Below, one piece after another: positions 35,306 through 44,787 of a DNA stretch of 64,000 bases. The stretch covers positions 434,001 to 498,000 of the forward strand of contig NZ_JAJJPA010000001.1 of the NCBI RefSeq assembly GCF_020907985.1, read 5' to 3'. The notes below the pieces were generated by a model. That model searched no databases. It saw only the letters and a program-made list of their open reading frames with translations, and had not been told where the DNA came from. The stretch is from Kitasatospora humi (lineage in GTDB: Bacteria; Actinomycetota; Actinomycetes; Streptomycetales; Streptomycetaceae). Numbering within the stretch: position 1 is the stretch's first letter; every line of letters starts with the position of its first letter. The translations under genes were made by a program, and so were the position numbers.

Positions 35306-36580
35306 GTGAGTGCCGAAGAGCCGTCAGGTCCCGAGCCGCCCACCCTCGACGGCCGCGGGGCCGAGTCGTCGAGTGGGCCGTCGGAGGACGACTCGGGCGG
35401 GGGCGCCAGGCCGGCTGGTAGGCCGACGGGAGCGGATTCCGGGGGCGGAGGGGGCACGGGCGACCGGGAGTCCGCTGAGTCGGCGGGCGCCGGGCCGGCG
35501 CCTGGTCGGCAGGCTGCGGCCGAGTCCGCATCCGAGGGAGAAGCGCCCCCACCCGCCGAGGAGCCTCCACCCGCCGAGGAGCCCCCACCCGCCGAGGAGC
35601 CTCCACCCGCCGAGGAGCCTCCACCCGCCGAGGAGCCCCCGCCTGCCGAGGAGCCCCCGCCTGCCGAGGAAGGGCCCCCACCCGCCGGCGAAGGGCCCAC
35701 CTCGCCGGCACCCCCGAGCACCATGGTCGGCCCCGGTGGCCGCAGCCCGCGCCGGCCCTGGTGGCGCCGCTCGCGTGCCCTGGTGGCGGCAGGCATCGGG
35801 GCGGTGGTGGTCGCGGGCCTGGCCGCACTCCTGATCGAGCGCCAGCCGAACCAAGGCAGCGCGACCGCCGGCACCGGAGCCATCCCCACCACCCTGCAGG
35901 CGGCGACCTCGCCCGGCCGGGACCCCTACACCCGTTCGGTGGCCCTCGCCCCACCGCCCGGTTCCCCCGGCGGTGCGGCCACCGTGCCCGTCGGAACGGT
36001 GAACGGCGACACCGCCGGCCTCTACGGCGGCACCGAGCACGTCGCCGACTGCGACACCGGGCAGCTGGCCGGCTTCCTCGCCACGCACGCCGACCGGGGC
36101 AAGGCGTGGGCCGACACGGTGGGGGTCGAGCAGAGCGCGCTCCCGGACTACCTGCGCTCGCTCACGGGCGTGCTGCTGCGGGCGGACACCAGCGTGACCA
36201 ACCACGGCTTCGCGGACGGGCTGCCGACGACGTTCCGGTCCGTCCTGCAGGCGGGCAGCGCCGTGCTGGTCGATGCCCACGGGGTGCCCCGGGTCCGGTG
36301 CGCCTGCGGCAATCCGCTGACCCCGCCCGAGGCGGGCACCGGCGCGCCGCTGTTCGACGGCGACTCCTGGCCGGGGTTCCGCGCGGACCGGGTGGTGCGG
36401 GTGAGCCCGGCGCCGACCGCGGTCGCCGCACTGGTGCTGCTGGACCCGGCCAGTGGCCGGCTGTTCACCCGTCCGGTGGGTACCACCGGATCCGACGACC
36501 GGGCGACCGCACCGTCGCCGCCCCCGGCGTCCGCCCCCGGCGCCCCCGAGCCCTCGGGGGCGGACGCCGGCACCCCGTGA
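35306..36580 (+). CDS. DUF6777-like membrane protein with Pro/Glu repeat stalk
   Basis: The product is 424 aa, starting at GTG 35306 behind GGGGAGAA. Residues 1-145 are disordered and acidic, including seven PPPAEE units. A basic stretch PRRPWWRRSR precedes one transmembrane helix (about 153-173, LVAAGIGAVVVAGLAALL). The extracytoplasmic part has GLYGGTEHVADCDTGQLAGFL, AWADTVGVEQSALPDYLRSLTGVLL, and RCACGNPLTPP, the DUF6777 pattern. A Ser/Pro-rich tail ends the protein. The function is unknown; a C-terminal-outside orientation is inferred. Confidence 0.8.
   Translation: MSAEEPSGPEPPTLDGRGAESSSGPSEDDSGGGARPAGRPTGADSGGGGGTGDRESAESAGAGPAPGRQAAAESASEGEAPPPAEEPPPAEEPPPAEEPPPAEEPPPAEEPPPAEEPPPAEEGPPPAGEGPTSPAPPSTMVGPGGRSPRRPWWRRSRALVAAGIGAVVVAGLAALLIERQPNQGSATAGTGAIPTTLQAATSPGRDPYTRSVALAPPPGSPGGAATVPVGTVNGDTAGLYGGTEHVADCDTGQLAGFLATHADRGKAWADTVGVEQSALPDYLRSLTGVLLRADTSVTNHGFADGLPTTFRSVLQAGSAVLVDAHGVPRVRCACGNPLTPPEAGTGAPLFDGDSWPGFRADRVVRVSPAPTAVAALVLLDPASGRLFTRPVGTTGSDDRATAPSPPPASAPGAPEPSGADAGTP
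35546..35671 (+). repeat. Seven in-frame 18-bp repeats (PPPAEE)
   Basis: Seven consecutive 18-bp units encode PPPAEE, with only synonymous changes between units. Two degenerate units follow (GPPPAEG-like). Confidence 0.95.
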
Positions 36581-36812
36581 ACCGGTGTTCGTGGGCCATC
36601 AGGTTTTATCAGACCCGGCCGCTGAAATACTGTCAGCAATTCCACCGTGTCCGAACTCCGGGGTCCGCTGGGGCCGCGGAGCTGGAGTGTCTCGGATTTC
36701 AGGTGGACAGCACTGGAACAGATCATCGTATTTCACGGCCGCGTGATGAATGGTTGTCGTGGCCGCGGATTCGATTTCGCTCAGACTCCTTCCGTCGAAG
36801 CCGGGTGGTGTG
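36581..36812. promoter_or_regulatory. AT-richer upstream region of the monooxygenase/P450 operon
   Basis: These 232 bases are clearly lower in GC than the flanks and include runs such as GGTTTTATCAG and GATCATCGTATTTC. It is the only place for a promoter of the flavin monooxygenase-P450-monooxygenase operon. No specific operator was identified. Confidence 0.4.
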
Positions 36813-38390
36813 ATGACCAGACAGACGAGCAGGGCCCAGACTCACGAGACGGACGTGCTGATCGTCGGCGGCGGCCCGGTCGGGCTGGCGCTGGCGCTGG
36901 ACCTCGACTACCGCGGCGTCCGCTGCGTCGTCCTGGACGCCTCCGACGGTGCGGTCGAGCATCCCAAGGTGGGCACCGTCGGGCCGCGTTCCATGGAACT
37001 GATGCGCCGCTGGGGCCTGGCCGACCGGGTCCGCGGGGCCGGCTGGCCGGGCGACCACCCACTGGACATCGCCTGGGTCACCGCGCTCGGCGGCCATGAG
37101 ATCCACCGGCTGCACTTCGGCACCGCCGACACCAGGCCGCCACTCGCCTACACGCCCGAACCGGAGCAGGTCTGCCCGCAGCACTGGTTGATGCCGCTGC
37201 TCGGCGAGGCCGTCGGCGTCCACCCGGACGGTCCGCTGCGCCGGCAGACCCGGCTGGAGTCCTTCACCCAGGACGGCGACCAGGTCCGCGCCACCGCCAC
37301 CGACCTGCGCGACGGCAGCATGCTGGAGTTCACCGCCCGCTATCTGGTCGGCAGCGACGGCGCCTCATCCACCGTGCGCAAACTCCTCGGCGTCGACGCC
37401 CCCCAGTACTTCGAGACCAGGGTGTTCCGCAACATCCTGTTCCGGGCGCCCCGGCTGCGACAGCAACTCGGCTCCCGCAACGCCCTGGTGTACTTCCTCA
37501 CCCAGCCGCCGGGCCTGCGCTACCCGCTGCGCTCGATGGACGGCCGCGAGCTCTACCGGCTGACGGTGGCCCAGGACGGCGACCAGGACGCGCTCGGCCT
37601 GGTCCGATCCGCGATCTCGCTGGACACCCCGCTGGAACTGCTCTCCGAGAACGTCTGGCACCTCACCCACCGGGTCGCCGAGCAGTACCGGCAAGGCCGG
37701 GTGCTGCTGCTGGGCGACGCGGCGCACACCCTCTCGCCCTCCGGCGGCTTCGGGATGAACACCGGGCTGGCCGACGCCGCCGACCTCGGCTGGAAGCTCG
37801 CCGGCGAACTCGCCGGTTGGGCCGGTCCCGGTCTGCTGGACGGCTATGACACCGAGCGGCGCCCGGTCGCCGAGCAGAGCCTCGCCGAGGCCAACCGCAA
37901 CCTCCGGCGCACGCTGGACCGGCCGTTGCCGATGGAGCTGGTGCTCGACTCGCCGGCCGGTGAGCGGGCCCGCCAGGAGCTGGCCCGCGGCCTGGAGAAG
38001 GGCGAGGTGCGCCGCGAATTCGAGGCCCCCGACGTGCACTTCGGCTACCGCTACCAGTCGCCGCTGGTCGTCCCGGACGGCTTGACCCAGCCCGACTGGC
38101 GCACCGAGCCGGCGGCCGGCCACCGCGCCCCGCACGCTTGGCTGCCCGGTGGCGCCAGCGTGCTCGACCGCTACGGGCCCGGCTTCCGGCTGGTCACGGC
38201 TTCCACCGAACTCGACGGCGTGGAACGTGCGTTCAGCGACCGGAAGGTCCCGTTCGGGGTGGTCGCGGCGGACGTCTACCGCAGCCGCTTCGTGCTGGTC
38301 CGCCCGGACGGCCATGTCGCCTGGCACGCCGACGAGTTGCCCGCCGATCCCGGTGCGCTGGCCGACGCGGTGCGCGGCGGTGGCCGATGA
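36813..38390 (+). CDS. Class A FAD-dependent monooxygenase (PheA/TfdB/aromatic hydroxylase type)
   Basis: The product is 525 aa. It has DVLIVGGGPVGLALALDLDYRGVRC (GxGxxG-type FAD/ADP site), GSDGASSTVRKLLG (DG motif) and LLLGDAAHTLSPSGGFGMNTGLADAADLGWKL (GD motif). The C-terminal 120 residues form a thioredoxin-like tail without the CxxC, as in the PheA group. These enzymes hydroxylate aromatic or polyketide substrates with NAD(P)H. ATG 36813 is chosen; a frame to 36750 lacks conserved sequence. It overlaps a 16-codon frame and precedes the P450. Confidence 0.9.
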   Translation: MTRQTSRAQTHETDVLIVGGGPVGLALALDLDYRGVRCVVLDASDGAVEHPKVGTVGPRSMELMRRWGLADRVRGAGWPGDHPLDIAWVTALGGHEIHRLHFGTADTRPPLAYTPEPEQVCPQHWLMPLLGEAVGVHPDGPLRRQTRLESFTQDGDQVRATATDLRDGSMLEFTARYLVGSDGASSTVRKLLGVDAPQYFETRVFRNILFRAPRLRQQLGSRNALVYFLTQPPGLRYPLRSMDGRELYRLTVAQDGDQDALGLVRSAISLDTPLELLSENVWHLTHRVAEQYRQGRVLLLGDAAHTLSPSGGFGMNTGLADAADLGWKLAGELAGWAGPGLLDGYDTERRPVAEQSLAEANRNLRRTLDRPLPMELVLDSPAGERARQELARGLEKGEVRREFEAPDVHFGYRYQSPLVVPDGLTQPDWRTEPAAGHRAPHAWLPGGASVLDRYGPGFRLVTASTELDGVERAFSDRKVPFGVVAADVYRSRFVLVRPDGHVAWHADELPADPGALADAVRGGGR

Positions 38391-38437
38391 GTCCGCAAGA
38401 CGCCGTGGTCCGTGCCACGACCGGTGGTGGCCGGTGA
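38387..38437 (+). CDS. Candidate 16-aa coupling peptide
   Basis: ATG 38387 overlaps the monooxygenase stop (ATGA) and its TGA overlaps the GTG of the P450 (GTGA). The peptide MSPQDAVVRATTGGGR has no recognised function. It may only keep ribosomes moving from one gene to the next, or be chance. Confidence 0.3.
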   Translation: MSPQDAVVRATTGGGR

Positions 38438-39642
38438 CCGATCTGCCAACGGCCTTCCGTCCCGCCGAAGTCCACCTCCCCGACCCCTATCCGCTCTACC
38501 GCCACTACCGCGAGAGCGAGCCGGTCCACCTGGCCGACGACGGCAGTTGGTACCTGTTCGGCCACGCGGCCGTCGCCCAGGTGCTCTCCGGCCGGCGGGA
38601 CTACTGCCGCGGCCCCGCGCCGGCCCGGATCCCGTCGGACTGCCCGCACCTGCAACGGACCGTGGCCAACTGGATGGTCTTCATGGACCCGCCCGAACAC
38701 ACCCGGGTACGGGCGCTGGTGGCCCGCAGCTTCACCCCGCGAGTGGTCCAGGCACTGCGACCGCGGATCCGCCGGATCGCCGCCCGGCTGGTCGAGCGCT
38801 TGGCCGACGAGCTGGCCGCGCACGGCGTGGCCGACCTGGTCGAGCGCTTCGCCGCGCCGCTGCCGGTGCTGGTGATCAGCGAGCTGCTCGGGGTGCCGGA
38901 ACACGACCGGGCCTGGTTCCGCGCCCAGGCCCTGGACCTGGAACTGGCCACCAGCACGCGCACCGGCCGCCGGGCCGACGCCTTCCGGCTGGTTGAGACG
39001 GCCGCCGGCGAACTGGACGCCTACTTCCGGGCCGAACTGCGCCGCGCCGGCCGCCGGGAGCGCGACGACCTGATCGGCCTGATGCTCCGGCACGGCTCCG
39101 CGCTGTCCGAGGACACCCTGGTCGGCACCTGTGTCCACCTGCTGACGGCCGGCCATGAGACCACCACCAACCTGCTGGCCAAGGGCCTGCTCGCGCTGCT
39201 CGCCCACCCCGGGCAACTGCTCGCCCTCCGACGCGGCCCGCTGCTCGCCGCGGCCGCCGTCGACGAACTGATCCGCTACGACGCGCCGGTGCAGATGATC
39301 ACCCGGCTGGCCCGGCAGGACGACCGGTTCGGCGACCGCACCGTGCCGGCCGGCAGCAAGGTGGTGCTGGTGCTCGGCGCCGCCAACCGCGACCCGGCCC
39401 GGTTCGAGCAGCCGGACCGGCTCGACCTGAGTCGCGACACCCGCCGGCACTGCGGATTCGGGATCGGCAGCCACTACTGCGTCGGCGCCCCGCTGGCCCG
39501 TGCCGAGGCCGAGATCGGACTCACCATGCTGCTCGCCAGGTTCCCGCACCTGGCAGTTGCCGAACAGGCGGCTGAACCGGTGCGGTACACCCAGGACTTG
39601 GTCTTCCACGGTCCGTCCCAGCTGCTGGTCCAAGGGGGTTGA
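38434..39642 (+). CDS. Cytochrome P450
   Basis: The product is 402 aa, the usual bacterial soluble P450 length. I-helix LTAGHETTTN (AGHETT at 239-244), ELIRYDAPVQMITR (ExxR), and the heme loop HCGFGIGSHYCVGAPLARAE with Cys349 as ligand. It needs a ferredoxin and reductase from elsewhere; none is encoded nearby. GTG 38434 is chosen because the family N-terminus (PDPYPLYRHYRESEPVH) starts about 15 residues later. It lies between two flavin monooxygenases in one operon, so it probably tailors the same product. Confidence 0.93.
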   Translation: MTDLPTAFRPAEVHLPDPYPLYRHYRESEPVHLADDGSWYLFGHAAVAQVLSGRRDYCRGPAPARIPSDCPHLQRTVANWMVFMDPPEHTRVRALVARSFTPRVVQALRPRIRRIAARLVERLADELAAHGVADLVERFAAPLPVLVISELLGVPEHDRAWFRAQALDLELATSTRTGRRADAFRLVETAAGELDAYFRAELRRAGRRERDDLIGLMLRHGSALSEDTLVGTCVHLLTAGHETTTNLLAKGLLALLAHPGQLLALRRGPLLAAAAVDELIRYDAPVQMITRLARQDDRFGDRTVPAGSKVVLVLGAANRDPARFEQPDRLDLSRDTRRHCGFGIGSHYCVGAPLARAEAEIGLTMLLARFPHLAVAEQAAEPVRYTQDLVFHGPSQLLVQGG

Positions 39643-39643
39643 C

Positions 39644-41188
39644 ATGCGGTCAGGAACGCGTCCGTCGCGGACGGTCGACGTGGTCGTGGTCGGCGCCGGG
39701 CCCACCGGTCTGGCCCTGGCGATCGGCTTGCGGCAGTACGGCCTGCAGGTCGCGGTGCTGGAGAAGGAGGGCAGTGGCAAGCGGCAGGCCCGGGCCGGGG
39801 TGGTCTGGCAGCGCGCGCTGGAGGTGCTCGACGATCTCGGCTGCGCGGAGCGGTTCCTGGCCGACGGCGTTCAGTTGCGCACCTCCGAGATCGTGGTCTC
39901 CGGGCGCTCGCTCGGCGAGGTCGCCATGGCGGCCCCCGGCACCCGGTTCCCCTATCCGCTCTGCATCGAGCAGGACGCCATCGAACGCCTGCTGGGTGAG
40001 CGGCTGTTGGAGGTCGGCGGTCAGGTCGAGTGGTCCACCGAGGCGGTGGCGGTCCGGCTCGGCGACGACGCCGCCGAAGTCGACGTCCGCGGACCGGACG
40101 GCCACCGGCGCACCCTGCGCTGTGCCTGGGTGGTCGGCTGCGAGGGTGCGCACAGCCTGGTGCGCCGGGCGCTCGGGCTGCCGTTCGAGGGCGGGCCGCG
40201 GGAGAACCTGCAGGTGGTGCAGTTCAACGCGATCGCCGACTGGTCGTACCCGGCCCGCCCCGGGCACACCTACATGTTCCTGTCGCGCGGCATCTCGGCC
40301 GGCGCCGCGCCCCGACCCGGCGGCGGCTACCGCTTCTACGGCTTCACCGGCGACCCGGACCGCCGTGAACTCACCCCGCCCAGCCTGGAGGAGATGAGTG
40401 CCTTCGTCGCCAGGGCGGCGCACGATCCCAGCGTGCGGCTGTCCGCCACCGACCCGCTCTGGACCAACCGCGCCAGGTTCCAGGACCGGTTCGCCCGCAC
40501 CCTGCGCGGGGGGCGGGGGCTGCTCGCCGGGGACAGCGCCCACGTCTGGGCGCCGGTGGCCGCGCACGGCCTCAACACCGCGCTGCGCGGCGCGCACAAC
40601 CTGGCCTGGAAGCTGGCCAGCGTGCAACTCGGCTGGGCTCGACCGGAGTTGCTGGACACCTATGCCAGCGAGCAGCGGCTGACCGCGCTGCGGGTGATGC
40701 GGAAGACCGCCCGTGACCGGATGGAGCTGCCCGGCACCGCGCCCACCCTGCTCGCCATGCGGCTGCTCGGCCCGCGCCTGATGCGCAGCCGGCGGGCCAC
40801 CGACCGGATCCGCAGCCGGCTCAGCGACCTCGACATGCACCACCGGGAGAGCGCCCTGTCAGTGGGGAGGCGGGCCGGGGACCGGATGCCGGACCTGCCG
40901 GTCCGGACCGAGGGCCACTGGCGGCCGCTGCACGAACTGCTCGACTACCGGCGCTGGACCCTGCTGCGGGTGCCCGACTCGGCGCTCGGCGATCCGTCCC
41001 CGGCCGTCCTGCCGGCCCGCCACCCCGTGCCCATCGAGGTGCACACCGTCGAGCCCGCCCCGGGGGAGGAGCGCCTGCTGCCGCCGGGCGCGCTGGTACT
41101 GGTCCGCCCCGACGGCCACACCGCGCTGACCGCCCGCCGCCCGGAGGAGGTCGCCGCCTACCTCGGCCGCTGGTTCACCAGCGCCTGA
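39644..41188 (+). CDS. Class A FAD-dependent monooxygenase
   Basis: The product is 514 aa. It has VDVVVVGAGPTGLALAIGLRQYGLQ, GCEGAHSLVRRALGL (DG-type motif with Glu), and GLLAGDSAHVWAPVAAHGLNTALRGAHNLAWKL (GD motif). The sequence differs well from the first monooxygenase, so this is not a recent duplicate. Aromatic hydroxylation or related oxidation is expected. ATG 39644 has AAGGGGG upstream and lies 1 base after the P450 stop, showing one operon. It ends 136 bases before the FMN riboswitch. Confidence 0.9.
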   Translation: MRSGTRPSRTVDVVVVGAGPTGLALAIGLRQYGLQVAVLEKEGSGKRQARAGVVWQRALEVLDDLGCAERFLADGVQLRTSEIVVSGRSLGEVAMAAPGTRFPYPLCIEQDAIERLLGERLLEVGGQVEWSTEAVAVRLGDDAAEVDVRGPDGHRRTLRCAWVVGCEGAHSLVRRALGLPFEGGPRENLQVVQFNAIADWSYPARPGHTYMFLSRGISAGAAPRPGGGYRFYGFTGDPDRRELTPPSLEEMSAFVARAAHDPSVRLSATDPLWTNRARFQDRFARTLRGGRGLLAGDSAHVWAPVAAHGLNTALRGAHNLAWKLASVQLGWARPELLDTYASEQRLTALRVMRKTARDRMELPGTAPTLLAMRLLGPRLMRSRRATDRIRSRLSDLDMHHRESALSVGRRAGDRMPDLPVRTEGHWRPLHELLDYRRWTLLRVPDSALGDPSPAVLPARHPVPIEVHTVEPAPGEERLLPPGALVLVRPDGHTALTARRPEEVAAYLGRWFTSA

Positions 41189-41324
41189 CGACGCGTCGGT
41201 CCGCGCCCCGGCACGCGGCCGCTCATTCCCGCCCCCGGCGTGAAACAGACCACAGCGGTGCCCCCTCCCCGGCCGGTTGCGGATCATGGCAGAATGAGCG
41301 CATTGCAGTAAGCAGTGACGTTCA

Positions 41325-41450
41325 GCGCACTCCGGGGTCGGTGAAACTCCGAACCGGCGGTTACAGTCCGCGACCCGTCCGCAGCCAGCGGCCGGTTGAC
41401 CAGGTGAAACTCCTGGACCGACGGTTAAAGTCCGGATGGGAGGCGTGCGC
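41325..41450 (+). promoter_or_regulatory. FMN riboswitch (RFN element)
   Basis: The conserved RFN blocks are present in order: GGGTCGGTGAAACTCCGAACCGGCGGT without its usual length change, TTACAGTCCGCGAC, ACCAGGTGAAACTCCTGGACCGACGGTTAAAGTCCGGATGGGAGG. The closing P1 helix is GCGCAC (41325-41330) with GTGCGC (41445-41450). FMN binding lowers expression of the riboflavin genes that follow. About 170 bases separate it from the ribE start and hold the expression platform. Confidence 0.97.
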
Positions 41451-41595
41451 GACGGGTTTGTCACGGCGGTACCGCGGTCTCCTCCCGGGGAGCCGTGCGT
41501 GGTTCGGCGGTCGGGCTCTGCCCATCCGTCGTCCTTCGAGGCATCGCCGGCCGTCAGGCCCGTGGTCGGCTTCCCATGTCTGCCGCCCCGGAGTC

Positions 41596-41615
41596 CGCGC
41601 TCAAAGCGCGAGGAG
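41596..41615 (+). promoter_or_regulatory. Short hairpin abutting the ribE ribosome site
   Basis: CGCGCT (41596-41601) pairs with AGCGCG (41605-41610) around CAA; AGGAG (41611-41615) follows at once, 7 bases before GTG. It could be part of the riboswitch output acting on translation. Confidence 0.45.
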
Positions 41616-41622
41616 AATCCGG

Positions 41623-42297
41623 GTGTTCACCGGCATCATCGAAGAGCTCGGCGAGGTCGTCTCCATCGAGGAGTACGGAGATTCCTCGCGCATCCGCCTG
41701 CGCGGTCCCCAGGTGATCGAGGGGGCCCGGCACGGCGACTCCATCGCGGTCAGCGGCGTCTGCCTCACCGTGGTCGACACCCCCGAACAACTGGCACAGG
41801 ACAGCGGCGAGTTCAGCGCCGACGTGATGGCCGAGACGCTGCGCCGGACCAGCCTGGGCACGCTGGTGCCCGGCTCCCGGGTCAACCTGGAGCGCGCCAT
41901 GGCGCTCGGCGCCCGGCTCGGCGGCCACCTCGTCCAGGGGCACGTGGACGCCACCGGCACCCTGCTGGACCGCTCCCCGGGCGAGCCGGACGCCAACGGC
42001 AGGCCGCGCTGGGAGGTGCTGCGCTTCTCGCTCCCGCGGACCATCGCCCGCTACCTGGTCGACAAGGGCTCGATCACGGTGGACGGCGTCAGCCTGACCG
42101 TGGTCGAGGCGGGCGACGACTGGTTCACCGTGAGCCTGATCCCCGCCACCCTGGCACTGACCACCCTGGGCGCCAAGGCGGTCGGCGAGCCGGTCAACCT
42201 CGAGGTCGACGTGCTCGCCAAGTACGTCGAGCGGCTGCTCGCCGCCGGCACCGTCCCGGCCGGCGGCAACACCGGTGCCCTGGGGGACGCCAAGTGA
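41623..42297 (+). CDS. ribE: Riboflavin synthase, alpha chain
   Basis: The product is 224 aa. Two lumazine-binding repeats: [27 protein letters not shown]...[10 protein letters not shown] and [11 protein letters not shown]...[21 protein letters not shown], with the TTLG end typical of the family. It makes riboflavin from two 6,7-dimethyl-8-ribityllumazine. The start is GTG 41623 (VFTGII) behind AGGAG; a frame going back into the riboswitch is rejected. It overlaps ribM by 4 bases. Confidence 0.96.
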   Translation: MFTGIIEELGEVVSIEEYGDSSRIRLRGPQVIEGARHGDSIAVSGVCLTVVDTPEQLAQDSGEFSADVMAETLRRTSLGTLVPGSRVNLERAMALGARLGGHLVQGHVDATGTLLDRSPGEPDANGRPRWEVLRFSLPRTIARYLVDKGSITVDGVSLTVVEAGDDWFTVSLIPATLALTTLGAKAVGEPVNLEVDVLAKYVERLLAAGTVPAGGNTGALGDAK

Positions 42298-42932
42298 ACT
42301 GGCTCAACACCGTCGCCTTCACCCTGCTCGGCGAGCACTTCAAGTGGAACGACGTCATCGGCAACACCCTCGGACTGATCGGCCTGGCCTACGGCTGGCG
42401 CCGCTCGGTGCTGAGCTGGCCGGTGCAACTGCTCTCCGGCCTCGTGCTGATCAGCGCCAACCTCTCCGCCCACCTGTCCGGTGGGGTGGGCAAGCAGCTG
42501 GTGGTGATCGCCACCTCGATCTGGGGCTGGGTCCAGTGGCAGCGCGGCCGGAGCCAGGACGGCGACATCCGGATCCGGTTCGCCACCTGGGCCGAGCGCG
42601 CCGTGCTGGTGGCCGGCACCGCCGTGGCCACCGTCGCGGTGGCGCTGGTCTTCCAGCACTGGAACCTCTCCTGGTCCCCGTGGGCGGACGCCTACATCTT
42701 CACCGGCACGCTGGCCGCGATGATCGCCCAGGCCCGCGGCTGGGTCGAGTTCTGGTTCGCCTGGATCGCGGTCGACGTGGTCGGCGTCCCGCTCGCCTTC
42801 TCCAGCGGTCTGCCCTTCTCCGGTCTGGTCTACCTCGTCTACTTCGTCCTGGTGATGCTGGGCCTGCGCTCCTGGTGGCTGCGCAGCCGGCTGGCGAAGC
42901 CCGCCCCCACCCTGCAGGGAGTCACGGCATGA
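42294..42932 (+). CDS. ribM: Riboflavin transporter RibM (PnuC family)
   Basis: The product is 212 aa, with about seven hydrophobic segments, including [43 protein letters not shown] and [17 protein letters not shown]; the WxWxxW-type patterns are those of PnuC-family vitamin transporters. In streptomycetes, RibM in the order ribE-ribM-ribBA-ribH takes up riboflavin by facilitated diffusion. GTG 42294 overlaps the ribE stop and the gene ends overlapping ribBA (ATGA), so all are under the riboswitch. Confidence 0.92.
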   Translation: MNWLNTVAFTLLGEHFKWNDVIGNTLGLIGLAYGWRRSVLSWPVQLLSGLVLISANLSAHLSGGVGKQLVVIATSIWGWVQWQRGRSQDGDIRIRFATWAERAVLVAGTAVATVAVALVFQHWNLSWSPWADAYIFTGTLAAMIAQARGWVEFWFAWIAVDVVGVPLAFSSGLPFSGLVYLVYFVLVMLGLRSWWLRSRLAKPAPTLQGVTA

Positions 42933-44197
42933 ACACCCGCACGCACGACCTCGACCTGACTCTCGACCCGGTCGAGCAGGCCATCGCCGACATCGCGGCC
43001 GGCCGCGCCGTGGTCGTGGTGGACGACGAGGACCGGGAGAACGAGGGCGACCTGATCTTCGCTGCCACCGCGGCCACCCCGGAGCTGCTCGCCTTCACCA
43101 TCCGCCACACCTCCGGGGTGATCTGCGTCCCGGTCACCCACGCGGACGCCGACCGGCTCGGCCTGCCCCCGATGACCCGGGTCAACGAGGACCGCAAGGG
43201 CACCGCCTACACCGTCTCGGTGGACGCCCGCGACGTGGAGGCCACCGGGATCTCCGCGGTGGACCGGGCGCTGACCATCCGCCTGCTCGGCGAGCCGGCC
43301 TCCACCGCCCGCGACTTCACCCGGCCCGGCCACGTCTTCCCGCTGCGCGCGGCGGACGGCGGCGTGCTGTCCCGGCCTGGCCACACCGAGGCCGGCGTCG
43401 ACCTGGCCCGGCTGGCCGGCCTGCCCCCGGCGGCGGCCATCTGCGAGGTGGTCAACGACGACGGCACCATGGCCAGGCTGCCCGACCTGGTGCCTTTCGC
43501 CCGCGAACACGGCCTGTCGATCATCTCCATCGAGGACCTGATCGCCTACCGCCGCCGCACCGAGTCCCAGGTCGAGCGGGTGGCCGTGACCGCCCTGCCC
43601 ACCGTGCACGGCGACTTCACCGCGGTCGGCTTCCGCGGCACGCTGGACGGCACCGAGCACATCGCCCTGGTCGCCGGCGGCTTGGCCGTCGGCGAGGACG
43701 GTGTCGGGCGGCTGCCGGACGGCGAGGACGTGCTGGTCCGGGTGCACTCCGAGTGCCTGACCGGCGACGTCTTCGGCTCGCTGCGCTGCGACTGCGGCCC
43801 GCAGCTGGAGGCCTCGCTGGCCAGGGTCGCCGAGGCCGGCCGGGGGGTGGTGCTCTACCTGCGCGGCCACGAGGGCCGCGGGATCGGCCTCGGCCACAAG
43901 CTGCGCGCCTACCAGCTGCAGGAACAGGGCCGGGACACCGTGGACGCCAACCTGGAGCTCGGCCTGCCCGCCGACGCCCGCGACTACAGCATCGGCGCCC
44001 AGATGCTCATCGACCTCGGGGTGCGCTCGCTCACCCTGCTCACCAACAACCCGGACAAGCAGACCGCGCTGCTGGACCACGGCCTCAAGGTCAAGGACCG
44101 GGCACCGATACCGGTGCAGGCGAGCCGGCACAACCTCGCCTACCTGCTCACCAAGCGCGACCGGATGGGCCACGACCTGCCGTGGCTGGTCGGCTGA
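42929..44197 (+). CDS. ribBA: Bifunctional DHBP synthase / GTP cyclohydrolase II
   Basis: The product is 422 aa. The DHBP synthase half has [29 protein letters not shown] and [16 protein letters not shown]. The cyclohydrolase half has [24 protein letters not shown] (the three zinc Cys), [11 protein letters not shown] (catalytic Arg region) and [12 protein letters not shown]. It supplies both inputs of riboflavin synthesis from ribulose 5-phosphate and GTP. No RibD/RibG deaminase-reductase is in this operon, so those steps must be encoded elsewhere. Confidence 0.96.
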   Translation: MNTRTHDLDLTLDPVEQAIADIAAGRAVVVVDDEDRENEGDLIFAATAATPELLAFTIRHTSGVICVPVTHADADRLGLPPMTRVNEDRKGTAYTVSVDARDVEATGISAVDRALTIRLLGEPASTARDFTRPGHVFPLRAADGGVLSRPGHTEAGVDLARLAGLPPAAAICEVVNDDGTMARLPDLVPFAREHGLSIISIEDLIAYRRRTESQVERVAVTALPTVHGDFTAVGFRGTLDGTEHIALVAGGLAVGEDGVGRLPDGEDVLVRVHSECLTGDVFGSLRCDCGPQLEASLARVAEAGRGVVLYLRGHEGRGIGLGHKLRAYQLQEQGRDTVDANLELGLPADARDYSIGAQMLIDLGVRSLTLLTNNPDKQTALLDHGLKVKDRAPIPVQASRHNLAYLLTKRDRMGHDLPWLVG

Positions 44198-44246
44198 AGC
44201 CGTCCATCGCCGACCGAATCCCGTACGAAACCCTAGGAGAACGATC

Positions 44247-44720
44247 GTGGCTGGTCACGGAGCCCCCGTACTGAGCGTCGAGAACGCCGAGGACCTGCGG
44301 GTCGCGGTGGTCGCGGCCCAGTGGCACACCCAGGTGATGGACGGCCTGCTGAACGGTGCCGAGCGCGCCCTCAAGGAGCTCGGGATCACCGGGGCGACCG
44401 TGGTGCGCGTCCCCGGTACCTTCGAACTGCCGGTCGCCGCGCAGCGGTTGGCCGAGCGCGGCTACGACGCGGTGGTGGCCCTCGGGGTCGTCATCCGCGG
44501 CGGCACCCCGCACTTCGACTACGTCTGCCAGGCGGCCACCGCCGGCCTCACCGAGGTCAGCGTGCGCACCGGCGTGCCGGTCGGCTTCGGCGTGCTCACC
44601 TGCGACAACGAGGAGCAGGCGATCGACCGGGCGGGCCTGCCCGGCTCCGCCGAGGACAAGGGCCACGAGGCGGTCAGCGCCGCCGTCGCCACCGCCGTGA
44701 CGCTGCGGGCACTGGCCTGA
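44247..44720 (+). CDS. ribH: 6,7-dimethyl-8-ribityllumazine synthase
   Basis: The product is 157 aa, starting at GTG 44247 with TAGGAGA upstream. It has [65 protein letters not shown], and [17 protein letters not shown], with the catalytic His region TPHFDYVC. The enzyme forms an icosahedral or pentameric shell and makes the lumazine precursor used by RibE. It is last in the operon, followed by a hairpin. Confidence 0.96.
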   Translation: MAGHGAPVLSVENAEDLRVAVVAAQWHTQVMDGLLNGAERALKELGITGATVVRVPGTFELPVAAQRLAERGYDAVVALGVVIRGGTPHFDYVCQAATAGLTEVSVRTGVPVGFGVLTCDNEEQAIDRAGLPGSAEDKGHEAVSAAVATAVTLRALA

Positions 44721-44743
44721 CACCGGGTCGGGAACGGCCGGAC

Positions 44744-44787
44744 GGGGGCCGGCGGCGGGCAGGGTCCGACTGCTGCCGCCGGCCCCC
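44744..44787 (+). terminator. Hairpin ending the riboflavin operon
   Basis: A 13-base arm GGGGGCCGGCGGC (44744-44756) pairs with 44775-44787; inner GCAG/CTGC pairs shorten the loop. It lies 23 bases after the ribH stop. Confidence 0.8.
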
